Shown here: one piece after another, positions 44,261 to 55,531 of the stretch
Layout: each line of letters begins with the position of its first letter
How positions within the stretch are numbered: the first letter of the stretch is position 1
Origin: Symsagittifera roscoffensis
Lineage: Eukaryota > Xenacoelomorpha > Acoela > Convolutidae
NCBI RefSeq assembly: GCF_963678635.1
Contig: NC_087066.1
Span: 10,630,723 to 10,694,722 of the forward strand
DNA: 64,000 nt
Direction: 5' to 3'
Position numbers and translations under genes: made by a program
The notes under the pieces: generated by a model
Databases searched by the model: none
What the model saw: only the letters and a program-made list of their open reading frames with translations
Told to the model about the DNA's origin: nothing

Positions 44261-45939
44261 TACATCCATTTACAAATTTTCTTTACAAAATTTCACCAAA
44301 TATTGGTTCTAAACCATCGTGTTAAAAAATTATGTGACATTTCACCAGAATGGACAAAAGTGCAATTTCGAATTGGTGGCCGCTGACCTTGAGAATTGGC
44401 AGTTTTAGTAGATTAGTGACGTTATTTGAACGATTAGAAAAACTGTGAAAGTCAGAATATTCTGGTATTTTAAATTTTTGCGACGTCATATTTCTGAGAA
44501 AAACTGAAACGGCCATTCTGGAGAAAAATCAGAGAAAAACACAACAACAACGATAGTTGCGATAGAAACAACGACGAGAAATAGAAAAATACGACACAGT
44601 ATTAGCAGAGACCGCTCCGAGTTGTAAAGATTGTGTCGCTACAATCGTTACATAGCCATTCACGCCAACGGTCAAGGGTGGTGGAACCGTGAATTCAGCC
44701 TTCCGGAGAGTAAATAAGAGTATTATTTCCCCGGATTCAAGAATCCGGAGGTGTCTTGAGACTTGAACTTAAACTGTTGTACACGTATTTTTAGCTTGCT
44801 GGTCATGCCCTGAATTGAGTTTAATTAAATTCTAGATTCATTTTCTGATAATGAGAAGCTAGGAGTTGAGGGAGGGATGATCCATCTTCGACGGAGATGA
44901 TGATTTTCATCTACTGTGTAAAAAAAATAGTATTATAATAAATAGTAGTAGCCCCGTTTTTAGGAGTGACCTCGTTGTCTGGGGATACTGAGACCCAGCC
45001 ATGAGCTCAATATTTTTTATGTAATTGAGTTAATTTGAGCGTTCTGGTCGAAGCCGGAGAACAAAAACGTTTTTGTCAACCCGATGTTAGAAAGACCACC
45101 GAAAGAACTGGCTTTGGTAGAGACGGTGAAAAGCATGTATAGCTTTGTTTAGACGTGGGCCATTCGTTTTATAGCTTAGCTTTATTTTCCGTCGATATGT
45201 ACTTCCTACTTCCGGGCGAATGTTACAAAGATGTTTTTATGGCGCTCCTGGGTGTTATTCGTTTTAACATCATGACCGGCAGAACCGTTAACGAGCACTC
45301 CGCGCCGAGCGGATGCTCATAATGACGCCCTTAATAGGCCCTAACCGCCGGGGCGGAAGGGTAGTTCGGAACGCAGAAGCCTAACGGATTTCCATGAATA
45401 GCTTTTCAACCTAGTTAACACCAAAAATTCACGTTCCAGGAAGGGTGGGGGGATCGGCCGTCCCCTCGTTCCCTGAGAGGTCTGTGACTAAAAACACTTA
45501 AAGATATACAAGAAACCAAACAAAAAGTAGTATTGTACCCAAGAAAAACAAAAAACATGAAAAATAACCGAAAAAACCAAAAACAGTAAAAAAGTATAAA
45601 ATCAGTAGAAATCATCCCCCCAGACGAGATGTGATCCGACCCTCCCGTTTGTTGTTGTTAGATATAGTGTTGTTACAGGCATTTATATCAGTTGAGATTG
45701 TTGCGATCAATTGTGTGGCCCGTTTGTGAGTCTTGTACTGTAGGGTTATTTGAGTATTTAAGCACGTTAGTGCTAATTTGCTCTCAATCCGAAAGGGTCT
45801 CGGGATTAGTGAAGAAGACTGATCCGGCAAGCAGTTCAAGGAGCGACAAGAAGGGGCTCAACGACAACATCAATCGACTGTTGGGTATCGTTAACAAGAT
45901 TTGTATCCCTTTTGGTACAAAAAGTAAGCTAGTAATCTG
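44261..45939. other. Non-coding interval; possible 5' LTR of the large retroelement
   Basis: No gene is seen. If the PBS-like site at 45940 is genuine, the LTR of the large retroelement should end just before it. I could not verify this because the second LTR is outside the window. Isolated CCGGAGGTGT-like motifs are already present (44746-44756). Confidence 0.3.
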
Positions 45940-45957
45940 TGGGGGGCTCGACAGTGC
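45940..45957 (+). promoter_or_regulatory. Candidate primer-binding site (tRNA-Pro-like)
   Basis: TGGGGGGCTCGACAG resembles the complement of a tRNA-Pro 3' end (TGGGGGCTCG). Many retroelements use such a site to prime minus-strand synthesis. It is placed about 2.1 kb before the first gag-like ORF, and no LTR end (CA) directly precedes it. Tentative. Confidence 0.25.
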
Positions 45958-46019
45958 TTCACTCTAGTGACCCTTCACCGAACTGCGAATTTCCGAGTTA
46001 AGCACCTTAATTCGGATAT

Positions 46020-47300
46020 TGAACAAACCCGGAGGGGTATAGTATTACTAGTATTATTACTCATACAGCCTATATTAATACTCCTATATCGTTTTTCAGT
46101 GAAAGAAAAAACAAAAAGCGGACCGGTTTTTAGGGTCAAAATAGCGATATTTTGATCCCCACAAATCGCGATTTTTGAGATTTCTATATTTTTTGAAACG
46201 CAAAAAAAGCGCTAAATTAGGGAGTTACATCGTAACTGTATCAGTATAATAGGTAGAAATTTTCGAGTTAGAGCAGTGAAAATTGTTGTTCGGACAACGT
46301 CCATTAGTGAATCGACAAGTTTTAAAACCCGTTTGCCGATAACCTTCCGGGTTACAGAGAAATCGAACTTAACGTGTTTGATTTAGTAGATTCATTAATC
46401 CGGAGGGGTCCAAAGAGCAATGTTTTTGGCAAACTTTTTCAACTGGAAAGTTTTAGATCGAGTTTTTTGCATTGAACTAGAAGAGTAAAGGCCTTCTGAG
46501 CTCGGATCAAAAATTTTTAGGTCGAAAAGAACAGAATTGCGAAAACAGTTTGGCGGAACCTATAAGAGAGAAAATTTTTTGTTTTTAGAAAAATACGTTT
46601 TGGACAATAACGTTGAAACTACTGGACAGATCCAGTTGATCTTGGTACCATTAGATCAGAGATTAAGTGAGCTTACTCATAGAAACATCAATTATTCAAA
46701 AAAGTAGGCGTGAAAATTTTAAGGGTTTTTTTTTGCAAATTCACCAATTCGGGAAGGTAGACCTTTCAGGTTTTATAAAAAAAATTTAGAAAGCCCTTAC
46801 ACCCCTACCAAAGGGTAGTAACGGTTGAATAAGGCAATTAAGCGCTGCTCTAGACAAAAAGGGAAGGCTAAGGGGACCAGAAAACCATAGTCAAGTCGAA
46901 ACTAGGCTAGTGATTAGACCCTTCACCGTTAGGGTGAATTGTCAAATAAGAGGCTTAACTTCAATCCGGAAGGGTCTAAGGAAAGACGATACACCCTTCC
47001 TAGTTAGTTCAGACAGCATAAAAGCATCGGAGAATGTATCCGGAGGGGTTTCGGGTGAAAACATAAAAAGTCCCCGAGAGGCTATTTTTACAAACCCGGA
47101 GGGGTCCCAATCCGAAGGGGTCCAAATTATGCCAATCCGGAGGGGTCTAGTTTTGCCAATCCGGAGGAGTCCCAATTTTGCCAATCCGGAGGGGTCTAGT
47201 TTTGCCAATCCGGAGGGGTCCCAATTTGCCAATCCGGAGGGGTACTATTTTTGCAAATCCGGAGGAGTCCTTTTTTGTCAATCCGAGGGGTATTGTTTGT
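46020..47300 (+). repeat. Leader with recurring CCGGAGGGGT motif, ending in a minisatellite
   Basis: The motif CCGGAGGGGT recurs at 46031, 46400, 46966 (as CCGGAAGGGT) and 47039. It then becomes a tandem array at about 47094-47290 with a unit of 20-24 bp (aatccggaggggtctagtt plus a short TTTGCC spacer), some units with GGAGGAGTC. Related forms occur at 45783 and 44746. It lies between the PBS-like site and gag of the large retroelement, so it may be part of the transcript leader. The plus-strand frame reading PEGSxFAN repeats is a product of the array. Confidence 0.7.
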
Positions 47301-48102
47301 CAAGACTTAAGAAGACAACAAAAAAAAGAAAGTAGTTAAAGGTATTAGGTTATTAAGAGATAGGCTGGGAACCAATGACTGCACTGGTAACTTGCCTTTT
47401 ATAAAAAAAACCAAACAAAAACAAACAGGTCTAAGCTCGGATATTCGCGACACTAAGTCTAAATTGAACAAGAGTGTGTAACTCATTGGTGTGGATTGAA
47501 ATCCAAAACGTTTTTGAGAAAAGTGATTGCCCTGAGGATTTTGGTAGCTCTAGCTCGGGCAGTCCGAAGGCAGATAGGTAACACAGAACTAGGTGGGTGC
47601 AATAGACGCCCACTCGAGAAAAAAACTGCCTTCGAGTTTTGTCTGTTTGGTGCAGCACCAAACAGGAAAAACTCTTTCTTTAGAAACAAGTTCGACTATC
47701 ATATTGCGACCGACTAAGTACAAAACACATATTTTTCATCGAAAATTTTTTTAATTTTGTTATTTTTGGTTTTAAATCAATAATATTTGTGCTTAATTGG
47801 GTAGTGAGAACACTATCTTTTAATTCGACTGAAATCATCATACTGTGCTAGCTTCACATTTTACAACTAATAATCGATTATTGTGATAAGTTGTATACAC
47901 GCTGTACTGTGATAACATACAAGGATTCGTGGTCACTATTTAATAGAAACTTTTGGAATTTATTGTGTTGTGTTATTATTATTATCAGTAGTCAGATTAA
48001 AAGTAAATCAGATAAAATCGAATTGAGTGTATAGGAAGTAAAAAGTGATAAGCCAAAAATGAGTTTAGACAAGTCAAGGATACCTAAACTAAGTGATAGC
48101 TC

Positions 48103-48799
48103 TTGGAAATTTATACCGGAGAAACAGAGAAAAGCAATGAACGACCTTTTGTGGAAAGGATCACACGAACCCGGACCGACAAAGGGGAGACGGTTTCAGG
48201 CAGAATGGTTGAGACCAGGAGTCAAAAAACCTCAGAAGAGCGAAAAGCAATGCTAGAAGTGGCGGTCCATTCGGACCAGGCCATGGATGAGATTCAGCAA
48301 ACAAATGGACCGGAGGGGAGAGGAAACAGAAGGCTGGCGAGTGAATCTACTCCGGTAGAACAAGGTCAAGATTTTGCAACTTCCACCGGGACACTGGACC
48401 GAGAGGAGATGTTGGAACTGTCCGACATCTCTACTGAAATTGTGGCAACTAGAAGATCTCCTACAGACAACACCATGATGACAGGCGTGACGGAGAAACA
48501 GGCAACGTCCTCATCGTTTTCAGAAAGAGTGAAGAACACTTTCGGCAACATCTTTCCATTTACCATGGAAGCGGGTACAGGCGATGAAGGAGAATCCCAG
48601 GAAGAAGAAGAAGACAATGACGAGAAAGTTGAGATTTCAGCAAGAGCAGACTCTTGGGACCCTTGACACAAAGATAGATGCGATGAAGGAAAGGCGAACT
48701 CAGGCTATCATGGATAGGTTGGACGGGCTACTAGGCAGCAAGAATGGACCAAAAGATGGGGAGTCGAACTCGGAGGACCCAGCAGGGAGCCGAGAGTGA
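48103..48799 (+). pseudogene. N-terminal gag-like ORF with acidic end
   Basis: The 187-codon frame (to 48666) is hydrophilic, rich in Glu, Thr and Ser, with an EEEEEDNDE acid patch. After a shift it continues as 'MDRLDGLLGSKNGPKDG' to about 48799. It has no globular motif I recognise. Its position directly before the capsid-like region suggests the start of Gag. An alternative short frame begins with an ATG at 48059. Confidence 0.45.
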
Positions 48800-48978
48800 A
48801 CTTCAATGACCAACAGAATAGGAGAAGGATATATGGATCCACTAGAGGCAGGGGCAGTTCACAGGGGATAATAGAACATGGGGCCCAAATATCAGAGGAA
48901 GTTTAACCGGCAACAGACAGACCTCAAACGAACGACCGACGCAAGGGACTGGGAGAGGCACACAAGCGACTGGGAGAG

Positions 48979-51201
48979 GTGATTACAGGAACAGGAGTCA
49001 TGCGAGCCCAGGGAAGAGTCATGCAAGCCAAGGAAGAAACAATATCAGGGGGCAATGATGTTCAGGCGGGGCATTCAAGAGATGCTACATCAATGGCCAC
49101 GGCCTTTGAACCTCTGAACAGGTCTTTGGAGACATTCCTTCCGAAGTTATCTAGAATCAATGAACGTAGCGAAAAGTCCAGAAGGGTTTTTAAGAAACCA
49201 AGATGCTACAAAGACGAATCTGATGGCTGTATTGATACCTGGATAGAGGTAATGAAACTGCATTTTGAAGAAGAGGACTTGTCAGAAAGACAGGAAGGCA
49301 GTGCGCTTACCAGTAACTTGGAGGGGACACCCTTGAACTGCGTGATGGCCAAAAAGCAGTACCAGCGGGACACTGCTGAGAAAATCTTTGAAATCTTGTT
49401 AAATCGTTTTGGATCAGGGGTGCAGGGACACCAAGCAATGATGCGCTTCGAGAAACGGAGGCAACGAGAAGATGAGACGATAGACAAGTTTCTAGATGAT
49501 TTGGAGATGCTGAGAAGGCGTAGCCAACTAGATGAGTCAAACAGAAGAATGAACCTGGCAGTAGCCTCAAAATTCATCGATGGTGTGAAAAATGATGAAC
49601 TCCGGACAATGTTAGTGACACATTACATACCACTCTCAACCAATGCGCCAACACCAGAGGAGTTGAGACTCAAGTCAAAAGAATATCTTTTATTGAAACC
49701 TCCATCGAGATCTGGATATTACAAGAACAACTATGGCAATTTTAACAACGGACCAGCAAACCAAGGGATCAACTGGTCCAAATCAAGGGAAGATATGGAT
49801 AAGAGACGCTCTTGTGCAAATTGCAGTTCGACAGAACATCATGTGTCAGCAAGCCCTACTTATAAACAGGGCATGAAAGCAATAGGCTTTAGCCTCGAGG
49901 ACGAAGATACGTCAGAGATCGACCATGAGGATTTCATGAGAGGAGTAATTGCAAAATTGGGCCCGAGGTGTTTCTTTCGCAACTTGGAAGGTCATTTTAA
50001 ATCTGATTGTCCGCAATTCTGGGATGCTGTAGCAGACATCAAGCATCCAAGGCATGAGGAAGCTTTATCGGGTGTGAAAGCCAGCAAGGCTCGCCTATTG
50101 AGTGAAGCGGAGGCGCGCAGAAAAGAAAAACCACAAGAACTGGCAACGAAGAAGATGCAGGCGGAAACGGAAGAGACATGGGGACCGGAACCGGTGACTG
50201 CGGCGGATGACTTCAAGATTGTCTATAGGGCAGCCACGAGGGATGCTCTAAATAGAGTCCGGCAGGAATTGGTAACGAAGGAGATCGAACAAAAGGTGAA
50301 GCTCGAATTGGAGAATGAGAAATTACAGGAAAAATTGAACGTCTTCGAGGCGTCAGAGGTGGAAGAAACGAAAGTACCAAGCAGTTTGAGCATGAAACTA
50401 AATGTGATCTCCGGGCAGAGGTTCGGTATGGTGCCACAAGGAAGCAAAATACAATCAATAATCTCAGTAGTGGGACACCAGGTAATCAGAAAGCTGAGTG
50501 AACCATCAGAGTTCACTTTGATACATTTGGACACATATGCAGATTATCTGAGCCAGGTGGAGCCACGCACTGAGTCAAGAGCTGTGCGAGCACTACTAAC
50601 AACGGGTGGCCCTCGAATAAAGAAACTTCACGGTCGTTACGTGGAACTCTATGGACCGTATGAAGTAATGCTGAACGTGGATGGAATCAGTATATACACT
50701 AGGACATATGTAACAACAGACAGTGACCAAATAGCGCAGATCTATTTGGGTAAAGAAGAACTTAAAGTCCGTAGGATAGGCCATGACGCCATGATGGAGC
50801 AAGACGCGGTTCTCAATAGATACGAAGCAGATGGGACTGCACATCTGCTCGACACCAATGGAAATAAAATCGGAGTCACAGGGCTTCTGAACACAGGAGC
50901 GGTAGTGAGCGTGATGCCGATAAAAACTTGGGAAAGAGTGGGCTTCAAGAGGGAAGATCTAATTCCGACGAATCTCCGACTAGCCGCGGCCAATCGAGGA
51001 GCGATTTACGTAGCCGGAATAACACCAATAACGGTCCTCCACATGGGAGGACAGGATCTTTGGATGAGCTTCCTGGTAGTAGAGAATCTGGATGACTCCG
51101 ATCAATTCATCTTTGGCAGAGATTTTGTCAGGAATTTCGACGTGATGATTGACTTGAACAACGGCCTAATAAGGATTAGAACCGGACCGGAAGTATGTTA
51201 A
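48979..51201 (+). CDS. gag: Gag capsid, zinc knuckles and protease of the large retroelement
   Basis: The 740-codon ORF has a capsid-like helical region (residues about 60-230, with 'TWIEVMKLHF' and 'FDKFLDDLEML'-type helices) and then two CCHC knuckles. Each knuckle has lost one ligand: CANCSSTEHHVSAS ends in Ser, and CFFRNLEGHFKSDC has Arg at the second Cys position. A charged helical linker follows. At residues about 635-735 is a retropepsin-like domain, GLLNTGAVVSVMP, in which Asn replaces the catalytic Asp of D-T-G, and a later 'FIFGRDFVRNFDV' block. This copy should therefore lack protease activity, although the ORF is unbroken. The frame starts at an ATG internal to a longer upstream region of coding character. 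Confidence 0.7.
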   Translation: MITGTGVMRAQGRVMQAKEETISGGNDVQAGHSRDATSMATAFEPLNRSLETFLPKLSRINERSEKSRRVFKKPRCYKDESDGCIDTWIEVMKLHFEEEDLSERQEGSALTSNLEGTPLNCVMAKKQYQRDTAEKIFEILLNRFGSGVQGHQAMMRFEKRRQREDETIDKFLDDLEMLRRRSQLDESNRRMNLAVASKFIDGVKNDELRTMLVTHYIPLSTNAPTPEELRLKSKEYLLLKPPSRSGYYKNNYGNFNNGPANQGINWSKSREDMDKRRSCANCSSTEHHVSASPTYKQGMKAIGFSLEDEDTSEIDHEDFMRGVIAKLGPRCFFRNLEGHFKSDCPQFWDAVADIKHPRHEEALSGVKASKARLLSEAEARRKEKPQELATKKMQAETEETWGPEPVTAADDFKIVYRAATRDALNRVRQELVTKEIEQKVKLELENEKLQEKLNVFEASEVEETKVPSSLSMKLNVISGQRFGMVPQGSKIQSIISVVGHQVIRKLSEPSEFTLIHLDTYADYLSQVEPRTESRAVRALLTTGGPRIKKLHGRYVELYGPYEVMLNVDGISIYTRTYVTTDSDQIAQIYLGKEELKVRRIGHDAMMEQDAVLNRYEADGTAHLLDTNGNKIGVTGLLNTGAVVSVMPIKTWERVGFKREDLIPTNLRLAAANRGAIYVAGITPITVLHMGGQDLWMSFLVVENLDDSDQFIFGRDFVRNFDVMIDLNNGLIRIRTGPEVC

Positions 51202-51285
51202 GAAACCAGTTAATAGGATAATAACAGATGAAAACAAGGTACCAATCTTTTTAGATAGAAAGGTAAAACTACAGCCGGGGAAGCG

Positions 51286-53632
51286 GTGGTAGCAACTTTT
51301 AGAATGAGAAAATTAAACTCGTTAAGTGATACTAAACAGGTTTGTTTGGTACCGAATCCAGATAGTCAAAGTTCAGTGATTTTAGGCCGGAGTTTCTCGG
51401 TAACTCGAAACGGACTGTGTGTCAGTAGGTTATTGAACACACTGCACACCACGGTTTCAATCCAGCGTAGAAAGAAACTTGGTTACGCTTTGCCGATGAG
51501 GACCCACTATGAAGAGACAGAAAACTTGAAGAGATATAGTGTGAAAGACTGTCCTTATTATGCCAATAAAGATAAAATTTCAAAAAAGATTAATGAATTA
51601 AAATCTATTCGTAAACTGTTTTCAATGAAGTCCAAAACGGACGACGGTTTGTCGAGCTGCTCGAATTTTCCGGAGCGCCCCTCGTCATATGAACTAGAAT
51701 CTGAGAAACCGGTTTTGCCAGAAATAGAACACTTAAAAGGGAAAATAGGTGCGGGAGATTTTGAATTATTGAGGGCGGCTTTAAATCGAAACGCGGATTT
51801 ATTTTCGAAACATAAGGCGGATATCGGTTGCTGTAACTTTGTCAAGCACGAAATCGAACTTGAGGAAGGCGCCGTGCCTCATAGGGTAGGCGCAAGACGA
51901 ATGACGCCACATAAATCGGAAGCATGCCGAGCGGAAATAGAAATGTTGCTCGAATACGACATGATAGAACCCTCGAAAGCCCCATGGGCTTGTGGGGTGG
52001 TAATGGCAAAAAAGAAAGGGAGCAGTTTTTGTTTTGTTGCAACTTTCGCTACTTGAACGCGGTGACAATAAAAAATGCGTACCCGATACCGCGAATAGAC
52101 GAGAGTCTCTCTAAACTTTGTGATGCCAAATATTTCACCACACTGGACTTGGGTTCTGCCTTCTGGCAGGTTCCTCTGCGGAAGAAGGACAGAGAGAAGA
52201 CAGGATTCGCATGTGAATTGGGGTTGTACCAGTGGAAGAGGATGCCCTTTGGCTTGTGCAACGCAACGGCCACGTTTCAAAGACTGATGGCTCAGGCTTT
52301 GACCAGAGTGACGAAGAAGTACGGGAATCTTGTGATGTGTTACGTGGATGACGTGGTCGTAGCAACACCAACCCTGGAAAACCATATTGATCGGCTCGAC
52401 GAGGTCTTTGGATGCATGCAAAGAGCAGGCTTGAAATGCAAACCATCGAAATGTGAAATCCTTAGGGATTCAATCAAGTATCTAGGAAGAATGGTGGACA
52501 GGCATGGTGTGAGGCCGGACCGGAAGCAGTAGAGGCTGTGCTGACGTGGAAGGCTCCCAGAATGGACACACAACTCATGAGCTTCCTAGGGTTTGCCAAT
52601 TATTACCGTGAGATCATAAAAGTGTATGCAGACAAGGTGTATCCCATGCAGAAGCTGATGCGCAACAAAGGAAAGAAGTTCGAATGGAACGAAGAAGCAC
52701 AAACTGCCTTCGAGAACATAAAGCGGGAACTGTGCGAAGCGCCAGTGCTAGGTATGCCTAGAGAAAAGGATATGTATGTTCTTGACACAGACGCATCAGT
52801 AGTAGCCATCTCAGGAATACTGCATCAGGAGCAGGAATGGAATGGAAGAACAGTTCTCCGTCCCATTGCATATGGCAGTAAGGTGTTAAGTGACACTGAT
52901 ATGAAATATGGTGCACCGAAGGCAGAAATGTTTGCAGTGGTCACATTTGTGAAAAAGTACCCCGCGTACTTGGGGAGCGCTCCCTTCAAGTTACGCGTGG
53001 ACAACCGAGCGTTATCCTGGTTGAAGACATACTCGATGGATCAGAGTTATATTGGTAGATGGATAGTGAGATTAGATGGCTACCATATGATAATCGAGCA
53101 CAGGATGCGTGACAAACACCAGAATGCTGACAACCTCAGCAAGAAAACCGAGCTCTATGAGAGATTGGAACAGAAGCAAGCCAATCAGGCAGAAATCAAG
53201 GAAGGATTACCATTTCTGGACAAAGAAACTTATGAAGCGCTTCCCCTGACGAGATGGTTGGATAAGTCTGGAAATCCAATCCCAGGACATCCTGAGTTAC
53301 CTGTAGAGAAAGCAGCCGAGATAAAGATTATATCCAATAAGGACCCGGTGCCCTTGGACTTGTTGCTGCGCTCGAGCCTGGTCCAGCAGGAACTCTCTCG
53401 CATGAACATTTACAGCCTCTCATTATTGGATAAAACGGTGCAGGTCACACTGCAAGTGATGCCGATGCGGGGTGGATTGTTAGAGAGAGAAGCGACCAGA
53501 GATGACCCCGACTGGGCAGCAGCTATGGCATCACTGACAGTCATTGAGAAGGTGAAGATCATGCTGTCAAGACGACAACACAAAGAAAACGAGAGGGCTG
53601 GTAGGATAATAGTTCAGCAACTAGTATCCTAA
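51286..53632 (+). pseudogene. pol: Reverse transcriptase and RNase H of the large retroelement
   Basis: Three overlapping frames carry one domain string. 51286-52056 holds the linker and 'YDMIEPSKAPWACGVVMAKK'. 51924-52532 holds FTTLDLGSAFWQVPL (first Asp), KRMPFGLCNATATFQRLM and MCYVDDVVVATPT (YVDD box). 52538-53632 holds 'LGFANYYREI', then RNase H with YVLDTDASVVAISG, GAPKAEMFAV, RVDNRALSWL and NADNLSKK. Frameshifts lie near 52020 and 52510. The catalytic residues are present. A linker of about 120 residues follows, with the phrase DDPDWAAAMASL. Confidence 0.8.
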
Positions 53633-53649
53633 ATACTCCACGAGGTTTT

Positions 53650-54748
53650 AACCAGTACTTCTTACAGACGGAAAGAACAGGGGAACGATACGCAAAAGAA
53701 AACCGTTACCTTTGAGGACCAGGATAAGGAAGGTGAGAAGGTTGAACGAAACCTGGGGCAAGATTGTTTGTCCGGGGAGTCTGAAGTAGATGAAAAAGTT
53801 CCTGATGGGAAACAGGACATGGAGAATAAAATTTTGTCCGGGTAGTTCAGATGGATGCGAAGAAAGCACAGTACTGATCCTGAGGAAGGAACGTGCTCTA
53901 TCGTGGACTCTTCAATGGATGACAATTCCCGGAATTCAGGGATCGACACCTATTTAGACAGGAACTCGAGCTCAGGATCAGACATGTCAGAGCTAGCGAT
54001 CCACACACTGTTAGTGGAAACTCGAGCAAGGGATCTAGATAAGGAGCTATATCAAGACCCTGACAGTGATCGCTACCTCATACCAGGTGAAAGAGTCTTT
54101 GACAACGCAGCAGATGATCTGGAAACAATAGCAGTATCGAAACGTTCGATAAGCTTGTTGCCGCAAAAAGAGGTAGTCAGGACTGACCTTCAACCGTTCA
54201 AAAAAGAAACACAACCATTGGCGAAGATTTGGTGCGTTAAGATGGAAGAAGACACGCATCAGCCCAATGAGCTGAATAGTCAGATGAGGGTCATGAAGAC
54301 GTACTTGAATGCAAGATACAGACTCTCGGACCTACTAAGAGCGCAGAGAAATGTCCGCATGACAAGCAACCTGAAAAGGTGGATCGAAACTGGCGCTTCG
54401 GACAAAGGAGACCTGGAGGAAGACAGTTACCGTATTCTGAGAAGGTACTTCATGAAGAAAGAGGGAAGGTTATATCTGAACAAGGAAGGGATCGTGGCTT
54501 GCAAGAGAAGAGAAGAAGACAAAGTCCTGTACAAGTGTAACGCGATAGTGTTGCCGCAACTCTATCAGACAGAACTTTTATTCAGGTCGCATGATCAGGC
54601 GGGCCATCAGGGAATCAAAAAAGTATATCACAGGACCCTGATGTGCTTTGATTGGCCTGGAATGAAGAAGGCATGCGAGAAGTGGGTAACAGCATGTCTG
54701 TCATGCCAACAGGTCAAGGATCCAAGGAAGTTACGATTTCCTTTGTAA
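53650..54748 (+). pseudogene. pol: Linker and integrase HHCC zinc finger of the large retroelement
   Basis: The ORF 53855-54748 is acidic and Ser-rich at its start. It ends in an integrase finger: RSHDQAGHQGIKKVYHRT, then 'CLSCQQVKDPRK'. A stop at 54746-54748 closes it. The 200 nt before it are open in another frame and continue the Pol linker. Confidence 0.65.
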
Positions 54749-55487
54749 TCGATCGAGTCGTCTGAATTCGACGAGGTAGTGCAGATTGATCTTCAAAAGA
54801 TCTTCCGTTTACGATACAGACTCGAGAGAATGACAGGACAAGATCCAAGAAGAAATATAACCCTTACGGTGACGACTTCGTAGTGGACAGGATAGATCTA
54901 AAGAATATAGTGGAAAAAGTAGTGGGTCTAGAAGAAATAACTGTGACACAGGACATTGACATAGTCGATGATCACGACGAGGAGTGGGTCGATGACCGGT
55001 CCAAGTCCGAGGTAGAATTCTACGACGAGCAACAGCAGTCATATGAACAAGACTTGACGAATTTGCGTGTCTTGGAATGGCTGAACGACATGACGTTGGA
55101 CCCAAAGGAGACCAGTGTCACGATTCAGGATGTAGATCGTGGTAGCATGAGATACGTAAAAACCGAAAGGGATGATCCCTCCTGGGCTGCCCAGGAAGGA
55201 CCATTACTAATTCCGGCTTCCAACCTCGATTTGATATCCGCTATGCGATCGACGGGGACGTCGATGGATATTTTTGTCCGGGAGTGGGGGTAGGACTTAC
55301 CCCCACTGAAAATTTTTTAATAAAAAAATTAAGAATAGCAAGAGAGACAGGTGATCTAGAAGCAGAAACAGACGAGGAACCTAAGAAAACGGACATATGT
55401 AGGGTAGTTGAGTCATATTTTAACTTACCAAATGAATACTCAAGTAGCATAACGTTGACAGATGGTGATTTTATACTCACGAATTGA
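54749..55487 (+). pseudogene. pol: Integrase core remnant and acidic C-terminal region
   Basis: After the zinc finger the sequence reads 'FDEVVQIDLQKI', the start of the catalytic core with its first Asp. About 60 nt later it is already in an acidic, non-core region. The other two active-site residues and most of the roughly 150-residue core are missing, so a deletion at about 54800-54840 is likely. The ORFs 54883-55293 and 55284-55487 form an acidic tail with the phrase DDPSWAAQEGPLL, which resembles DDPDWAAAMASL in the RNase H-integrase linker. The two are out of frame by a small indel. Confidence 0.6.
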
Positions 55488-55531
55488 ACATGTGCGATAG
55501 CGATCACAGCAGACATGAGTTTTAAGACAGC

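Noticed and set aside
44015-44325. Poly-Gln, poly-Asn, poly-Cys and poly-Leu frames
   Set aside because: They are produced by the (AAC)24 microsatellite and are not genes.
46910-47335. 141-codon ORF with NPEGSxFA repeats
   Set aside because: Its repeated peptide is a translation of the CCGGAGGGGT tandem array, with no coding features outside it.
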